This document shows positions 59,574 through 64,000 of a stretch of 64,000 bases of DNA, in pieces. Both the position numbers and the translations under genes were made by a program. The DNA is taken from NCBI RefSeq assembly GCF_000380485.1, contig NZ_AQYG01000047.1, forward strand, positions 1-64,000, written 5' to 3'. The notes under the pieces were generated by a model. It saw only the letters and a list, made by a program, of their open reading frames with translations, searched no databases and had not been told where the DNA came from. This DNA is from Jongsikchunia kroppenstedtii DSM 45133. Lineage in GTDB: Bacteria > Actinomycetota > Actinomycetes > Mycobacteriales > Mycobacteriaceae. The first letter of the stretch is position 1. Each line of letters opens with the position of its first letter.

Positions 59574-60188
59574 ATGAGCTCCGAACGTGCCGGCACCAAA
59601 GGAATGCCGCGCTCCGACCGCGAATCGCTGATCATCGACGCGGCGACGGCGGAGTTCGGCAAGTCCGGCTACTCCGGAACACAGGTCACCCGGATCGCCG
59701 GCGATGCGGGTGTGTCCAAAGCGCTTGTGCTGTCGTATTTCGGCTCAAAAGACAAGCTCTTCGTGGCCTGCGTCGACGGTGTCGGATCGCGACTCACGGC
59801 GGCGATCGCCGACACGATGACCACGACGAGCGCCGACGACTCCGACATCGGTGCCATCGCGGTGCTGGCCACGATCTTCGCGACGCTGGCCGATCGCCCG
59901 ACCGACTGGCATCTCCTCTTCGATCGCACGGTGCGGGCCGGCGTGGCCGCCGATGCCGCACACGAACAGCGCCAGGCCCTGCGCCTGCAAGCGGCGGCGG
60001 GCGCGACCCGCGCGCTGCAGATCCTCGGACTACGGGATGCGGACGACCTGTCCGCGGCGTCGATGATCTGGGAGAACTCGGTGTCCGCGTTGGTCGAGTG
60101 GTGGTTGCAGCACCCCGACGAGACCGCACAACAGATGACTGACCGCGCGCGCCGCCTGATATCCGCACTCGCCGGTATCTCCCGGTGA
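59574..60188 (+). CDS. TetR-family transcriptional regulator
   Basis: The protein is 204 residues. The N-terminal helix-turn-helix is RESLIIDAATAEFGKSGYSGTQVTRIAGDAGVSKALVLSYFGSKDKLF (about residues 16-63, in parts), followed by an all-helical ligand domain. It is between the cyclase-family gene and the gene at 60317. A clear promoter lies between it and the latter, where this repressor may act. Ligand unknown. Confidence 0.9.
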   Translation: MSSERAGTKGMPRSDRESLIIDAATAEFGKSGYSGTQVTRIAGDAGVSKALVLSYFGSKDKLFVACVDGVGSRLTAAIADTMTTTSADDSDIGAIAVLATIFATLADRPTDWHLLFDRTVRAGVAADAAHEQRQALRLQAAAGATRALQILGLRDADDLSAASMIWENSVSALVEWWLQHPDETAQQMTDRARRLISALAGISR

Positions 60189-60219
60189 TTCCCCCTCAAA
60201 CCGATGCTCGAGCAGGGCT

Positions 60220-60248
60220 TGACGTCGAATTGACCTATCGGTAACTTT
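60220..60248 (+). promoter_or_regulatory. sigma-70-type promoter of the 60317 gene
   Basis: TTGACG (60220-60225), a 17-bp spacer, and TAACTT (60243-60248) match the housekeeping consensus. They lie about 70 bp upstream of the start codon at 60317. Confidence 0.65.
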
Positions 60249-60316
60249 CCTCGCAGTCACTTTGGCTGCGGCGGCCACCGAATCGCAGTCATCGTCAGAA
60301 CCGAGGAGAAAATCGC

Positions 60317-61342
60317 ATGCAGGCCCTGGACTCCGTGTCGCTCAACATTCTTGCCCCACTGTTCAACCGCACCGGAAGACTCAACGGGCATCCCTTTGAT
60401 CCCGCCACCCCGCTTCATCTCCCTCAGGGGAAGTGGAAGATCATCCACTTCGGCATGATGATCCCGGACCTGCCCGATCCGATCCGCTTCTTCGACATCA
60501 TCGCGATCCTCGGAACCGCATCCCGGGTCCCGGCTTTCGCCGCGCCGTCGTTGCTGACGACCGATCCCGACGACGCCGCCTGGCTGCTGGTCGGTTCGGG
60601 GACCTCGCGCGACAACTTCCACTGCTACAGCGCCGAGCAGGACTGCGATTTCGCCGACGACGTGTCCCGCCTGCGGTGGGGCGACCAGCTCACGATCACT
60701 CGCACCGATGAGCGGATCACCGTGCACGCCAACCCGAAGGGCCTGCGCGCCGAACTCACGGTTCGCCCGACACGAGAGGTGTCGCATTTCGCCCACCTGC
60801 CGGGCCTCTACGACCACTGGAGCATCCTGTGCGAATACACCGGCACCTTCATGACCGACGATGGCACGGTCGTTGAATCGTCCGGCTTGACCACCTGGGA
60901 GTACGCCCGCGGACGTAGCGACGTGCCGCTGCCCATCTACGTGTTCACCTATCAGATCCTCAACATCAGTCCCCGCGTCCAGGTGCTGCTGGTCGAGTTG
61001 CTCGGCCCGGGCGGCGTCGCGATCCAGCGGACGGTGTACGTCCGCGACCTAGACGGTGAAAGCCGCTTCTACACCAAAGGATTCACGCACTCGGTGTCGC
61101 GGTACCTGCCGCACACCACGCCGGACGGTGTCGAGATGGCGCTGCCGGCCGAACTCAGCTGGTCGGTGCTGGACGACCACGGGCACGAACTCATCACCAT
61201 CCGCGGAAAGGCCAACGACGACTACGCGTACGGCATGGCCGGCGGTTTCGCCGGCAGCTACGAGTACACGGGCCGCTACAAGCGCCGGCCGATCGAGGGC
61301 ACTGCCTATATCGAATGGATCGATCGCCGCAAACAGCGCTGA
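60317..61342 (+). CDS. DUF6670-like hypothetical protein
   Basis: A 341-residue protein with a beta-rich plan and aromatic-rich strands: FDPATPLHLPQGKWKIIHFGMMIPDLPDPIRFFDIIAILG, DNFHCYSAEQDCDF, YDHWSILCEYTGTF, ESSGLTTWEYARGRSDVPLPIYVFTYQILN, and GGFAGSYEYTGRYKRRPIEGTAYIEWIDR. It resembles the DUF6670 family of actinobacterial and proteobacterial proteins, probably lipocalin-like lipid binders. I am moderately sure of the family label. Controlled perhaps by the TetR upstream and the IclR downstream. Function unknown. Confidence 0.7.
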   Translation: MQALDSVSLNILAPLFNRTGRLNGHPFDPATPLHLPQGKWKIIHFGMMIPDLPDPIRFFDIIAILGTASRVPAFAAPSLLTTDPDDAAWLLVGSGTSRDNFHCYSAEQDCDFADDVSRLRWGDQLTITRTDERITVHANPKGLRAELTVRPTREVSHFAHLPGLYDHWSILCEYTGTFMTDDGTVVESSGLTTWEYARGRSDVPLPIYVFTYQILNISPRVQVLLVELLGPGGVAIQRTVYVRDLDGESRFYTKGFTHSVSRYLPHTTPDGVEMALPAELSWSVLDDHGHELITIRGKANDDYAYGMAGGFAGSYEYTGRYKRRPIEGTAYIEWIDRRKQR

Positions 61343-61469
61343 CGATCCTCGATCGCCGCCCACTCAGTGGAATCATGCGTCGCGCCGGGCCGCGGTGAGC
61401 GCGATGCTCACGGCGGGCACGCCCTGCGCACCTGGTACCCAGTGAGACGGCGCGCCCCGGAGGAGCGTC

Positions 61470-62255
61470 ATGGTCGACAAGCAAGGGGCCGAACTTCCAG
61501 CCGGCACACTGGAACGGGCGGAGCTGGTGTTCACGGCGATCGAGAATCGTGGCACCGCCACGTTCTCTGAGATCGTGCGCCTGACCGGCCTACCCAATTC
61601 GACGGCACATCGACTGCTCGACCGGCTCGTTCGGCTCCGCTGGTTGGCTCGCAACGAACGCGGATACGAGCTCGGGATCCGGCTGTTCGACCTGGGCTCC
61701 CAGGCGATTCGCGGACACTGGTTCCATCGCGCGGCACTCCCCGCATTACGGGAGCTGCATCATCGGACCGGCCTGGTCGTGCACCTCGGTTTCCTCGATG
61801 GCGACGACACCGTCTATTGGGAGAAGGTCGCCGGCAGCATCGGCGCGAAGGTGCCGACTCGGGTCGGCGGACGGTATCCGGCGTATCGGAGCGCGGTCGG
61901 CAAAGCCATGCTGGGACGGCTGTCGGCCGAGGACATGGAGGATGCGATCACCGCGGCGCAGCATCGTGAGACCGACACGCGTTTCCACAAGATCCTGCGT
62001 TCGGAACTCGAGACGTCCCGCGGCACACACGTCGCCTTCGATCGCGCCGGCTCGATACCCGGCCTCGGCTGTGTCGCCGCGCCGATCGACTACCCGCTCC
62101 CGGTACCGGCCGCGGTCTCGGTCTGCGGACCGCTGGCCAGCGTCGCCAGCGACCGCCGACTGATCCTCTCGGTGCAGCGATCCGCCGCACAGATCACCGA
62201 ACAGGCCCACCGGCATGACCCGGCCACCCTTCGGGGGCGACCGATAGCCCGCTGA
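61470..62255 (+). CDS. IclR-family transcriptional regulator
   Basis: A 261-residue regulator with an N-terminal winged helix (LVFTAIENRGTATFSEIVRLTGLPNSTAHRLLDRLVRLRWL) and the IclR effector domain (LRELHHRTGLVVHLGFLDGDDTVYWEKVAG, VGGRYPAYRSAVGKAMLG, and GLGCVAAPIDYP near the end). IclR members sense small metabolites and often control aromatic or short-chain acid catabolism. GGAGG precedes the ATG at 61470. The CitE-like gene that follows may be its target (82-bp gap). Confidence 0.92.
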   Translation: MVDKQGAELPAGTLERAELVFTAIENRGTATFSEIVRLTGLPNSTAHRLLDRLVRLRWLARNERGYELGIRLFDLGSQAIRGHWFHRAALPALRELHHRTGLVVHLGFLDGDDTVYWEKVAGSIGAKVPTRVGGRYPAYRSAVGKAMLGRLSAEDMEDAITAAQHRETDTRFHKILRSELETSRGTHVAFDRAGSIPGLGCVAAPIDYPLPVPAAVSVCGPLASVASDRRLILSVQRSAAQITEQAHRHDPATLRGRPIAR

Positions 62256-62336
62256 TCCGACGTCAGGCGAACTGCGATCCCGGATGGAAGCGCTGCACCG
62301 CGCATGTAGCTGCCGCCGCGGATCGCCTGTGAGACA

Positions 62337-63170
62337 GTGGGCATTGTGGACGTCAGTTCGGAAGCATCCAGATCGTGGTTGCTGGTCAATGCGGCGGGCC
62401 AGACACCATTCGAGTCATTCGTCAATGGCACCGACGCCGACGAGGTCATCCTCGACCTCGAGGACGCCGTCGCGCCGAACGATAAGAATGCGGCCCGAGC
62501 CAAGGTCACCGAGTACCTGAACTCCGGCGGACGGGGCTGGGTGCGCATCAACGACGCGTCGAGCGAGTACTGGTCCGCCGACTGCAACGCGCTCGCCGAC
62601 GCCAGCGGCCTCAAAGGGGTCGTCCTCGCCAAAGCCGAGGGCGGAAATCACATGTGGGACACCGCGAATCGGCTCGGCGGCGGTGTTCCGGTGATCGCCT
62701 TGATCGAGACCGCGCGCGGCCTCGCCCGAGTTCACGACATCGCGGCCGCCCGACCCTGCTTCCGCATCGCGTTCGGGGTCAACGACTACACGCTCGACAT
62801 CGGCGTCGAGAACGACCCGATGGCGTTGGCGTACAGCAGATCTCAGCTTGTCGTCGCCTCCCGCGCCGCCCATATTCCGGGTCCGATCGACGGCCCGACC
62901 CGCGATCAGGCACAGCTGGCAGACGGCGTCGCGCTCACCCGCCGGATGGGCATGACAGGAAAGCTCGCCCTGGACTCGGGTCAGATCGCGGAGATCAACA
63001 CCGGACTGAGTCCGGCGCCCACCGACATCGCATGGGCGCACGCCTTCGTCGAGACCTTCAACAAGAACGGCGGGAAGCCGAAGAACGGCAGCGACCTGCC
63101 TCGACTGCACCGCGCCCAGACGATCCTGCACAAGGCGGACATGCTCGGCATCGCCATTCCGGCGACCTGA
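62337..63170 (+). CDS. HpcH/HpaI aldolase family (CitE-like) lyase
   Basis: A 277-residue protein of the malyl-CoA/beta-methylmalyl-CoA/CitE group. DADEVILDLEDAVAPNDKNAAR holds the metal-binding Glu/Asp, WVRINDASSEYWSAD the substrate-binding R, ALIETARGLARVHDI the second metal-binding Glu, and FGVNDYTLDIGVEND the following loop. It should cleave or hydrolyse a CoA ester of a short dicarboxylate. The exact substrate is unclear. Both GTG 62337 and GTG 62346 are possible starts. Confidence 0.87.
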   Translation: MGIVDVSSEASRSWLLVNAAGQTPFESFVNGTDADEVILDLEDAVAPNDKNAARAKVTEYLNSGGRGWVRINDASSEYWSADCNALADASGLKGVVLAKAEGGNHMWDTANRLGGGVPVIALIETARGLARVHDIAAARPCFRIAFGVNDYTLDIGVENDPMALAYSRSQLVVASRAAHIPGPIDGPTRDQAQLADGVALTRRMGMTGKLALDSGQIAEINTGLSPAPTDIAWAHAFVETFNKNGGKPKNGSDLPRLHRAQTILHKADMLGIAIPAT

Positions 63171-63185
63171 TGGCGAACGGCGTGA

Positions 63186-63800
63186 TCAGTACGCCGAGTT
63201 GACGTTGTCCATCGAGCCGTAGTTGTGGGCCGCATAGTTGCAGGCCGCGGCGATGTTCGCGACGGGGTCATAGATGTCGAAGCTGGTCCCCGGAACGTGA
63301 TAGACCGCGAAGGTCGTCTGGATCACCTGCAGCAGCCCCTTCGACGGATTGCCGGCCGCGGCGTTCGAGTCGTACAGGTTGATCGCCTGCGGATTGCCGG
63401 TCGATTCACGCATGACGTTGCGGTAGATCCCGTCGTAGCTGCCTGGGATGCCGTTCTTCTTCATGATGTCCAGCGCCTCACGGATCCAGCCGTCGAGGTC
63501 ATTGGTGTATTTCGGGGCGGCAGGGGCCGGCGCGGGGGCCGTGACGGCCGCAGGTGCGATCGTCGGGGTGACGACCGGTGCCGCCGCCGGCGCGGCCGGC
63601 GATGCGGCCGAGACGCCGATATTCGACGGAGCCTGAACGCTGCGAGCCGGGGTCACGGTCGCGTGCGCCTGATCATTCATCGTGCCCGCACCGGCCGTCA
63701 CCAGGCCGGCGATGGCCACCGCGGACAGCCCCAACGTGCCGAACGCGCGCGTACGCGGCGTAAAACGACCCATGATGGCGTGCTTCGATACAACGGACAT
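63186..63800 (-). CDS. secreted lytic-transglycosylase-like protein
   Basis: A 204-residue cell-wall hydrolase that probably cleaves the MurNAc-GlcNAc bond of peptidoglycan. Signal peptide: MGRFTPRTRAFGTLGLSAVAIAGLVTAGAG (basic, then hydrophobic), followed by an Ala/Pro/Val-rich linker (about 50-95) and the SLT domain (about 100-204). It holds the catalytic Glu in IYRNVMRESTGNPQAIN and GLLQVIQTTFAVYH. The MGRF start is preceded by an earlier ATG that gives a few more codons (63800). This plan is common in mycolic actinomycetes for growth and resuscitation. It is transcribed toward the CitE-like gene, convergent with it. Confidence 0.9.
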   Translation of the reverse strand: MSVVSKHAIMGRFTPRTRAFGTLGLSAVAIAGLVTAGAGTMNDQAHATVTPARSVQAPSNIGVSAASPAAPAAAPVVTPTIAPAAVTAPAPAPAAPKYTNDLDGWIREALDIMKKNGIPGSYDGIYRNVMRESTGNPQAINLYDSNAAAGNPSKGLLQVIQTTFAVYHVPGTSFDIYDPVANIAAACNYAAHNYGSMDNVNSAY

Positions 63801-64000
63801 GACTACTTGTTCCTGACTTAACATTTCGGCCGGGCTTCCGACCGGCAGCAGTGAGCCGCGCACCGGCACAGGGCATGCGCCAGCGACGCGAAGCATTGCT
63901 GCTGGGATGGACTTGTGTGCCGAGCGGGACGTATCCCCTACAGTCGGCGCAACCGGCTCACACCGGTTACCGGTCGCGAGATCGCGTGGGCGATCGGGCG
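63801..64000 (-). promoter_or_regulatory. leader region of the transglycosylase gene
   Basis: No gene. The minus-strand leader of 200 bp holds a palindrome made of two CCGGT/ACCGG units at 63962-63974. Leaders of this gene type in actinobacteria often carry a c-di-AMP (ydaO) riboswitch, but I could not match the conserved motifs here. The window ends inside the region. Confidence 0.35.

Noticed and set aside
63801-64000. c-di-AMP (ydaO-type) riboswitch in the transglycosylase leader
   Set aside because: The place is right for actinobacteria, but I could not match the conserved core motifs; a covariance-model search on this region would decide.
1-64000. CRISPR arrays, tRNA or rRNA genes, prophage
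   Set aside because: No regularly spaced repeats, cloverleaf-like genes, rRNA-like sequence or phage structural genes were seen in any part of the window. A tRNA could still be missed without a scan.

Overview
The window is 64 kb of high-GC actinobacterial DNA. Several features point to a mycolic-acid-type actinomycete (order Mycobacteriales; Gordonia, Williamsia, Rhodococcus, Nocardia or Mycobacterium relatives): F420/deazaflavin-type oxidoreductases, an Arr rifampin ADP-ribosyltransferase, an ECF41 sigma factor, GAF-ANTAR and STAS regulators, small hydrophobic proteins of the mycobacterial type, oleate hydratase, and a secreted Ala/Pro-linker transglycosylase. I cannot fix the genus from sequence alone. 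I saw no rRNA, tRNA, CRISPR array or prophage.

Layout. 1-1265 is an IS3-family element, complete from inverted repeat to inverted repeat, with the left repeat starting at base 1. 1.5-5.7 kb is a ragged zone: a VOC protein, a truncated secreted ORF, a decayed short-chain dehydrogenase, a chimeric MmyB-regulator/aldo-keto-reductase gene, an F420-type reductase, a stretch of frame-broken coding sequence, a DinB-like protein and a GGCT-like protein. 5.7-10.6 kb holds arr and a TetR gene divergent from an overlapping SDR / acyl-CoA ligase / secretory-lipase operon, with a long palindrome in the divergent gap. 10.7-15.5 kb holds photolyase, a free-standing EF-Tu domain-2 protein, oleate hydratase and small membrane proteins. 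16.1-18.0 kb is an ECF41 sigma factor with its partner epimerase and a matching promoter. 18.0-22.7 kb is an unusual locus of a DUF4185 protein, a LamG-like protein and a 724-residue Vps62-like protein. 22.8-25.2 kb is an alkylation-repair group: Ada-type metal-binding protein, AlkB, Ogt and a second 2OG-Fe(II) oxygenase. 25-35 kb holds SDRs, a TIGR01777 epimerase, sulfate transporter genes without the ATPase, a CBS protein followed by a truncated MBL-fold gene, a DUF998 protein and a GAF-ANTAR regulator. 35.7-42.5 kb holds small regulators, an F420-dependent LLM oxidoreductase, an IS481-family element and a divergent VOC/WYL pair.

42.6-50.2 kb reads as a stress or stationary-phase island: CsbD-like protein, Hsp20 behind a CIRCE element, flavin reductase, DUF7218/Rho-N protein, DoxX, Dps, a PfpI protein, hemerythrin and phosphoketolase. 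50.2-64 kb holds a frameshifted epimerase, a Tat-exported FAD amine-oxidase-fold enzyme, a DJ-1/PfpI amidotransferase, an epimerase-SDR pair, a NarL-type two-component system, a cyclase-family protein, TetR and IclR regulators, a CitE-like lyase and, at the end, the secreted transglycosylase.

Most genes are monocistronic or in two- to three-gene operons with start/stop overlaps. Gene decay (five broken or truncated genes) is concentrated at 2-4.5 kb, at 33.7 kb and at 50.9 kb.
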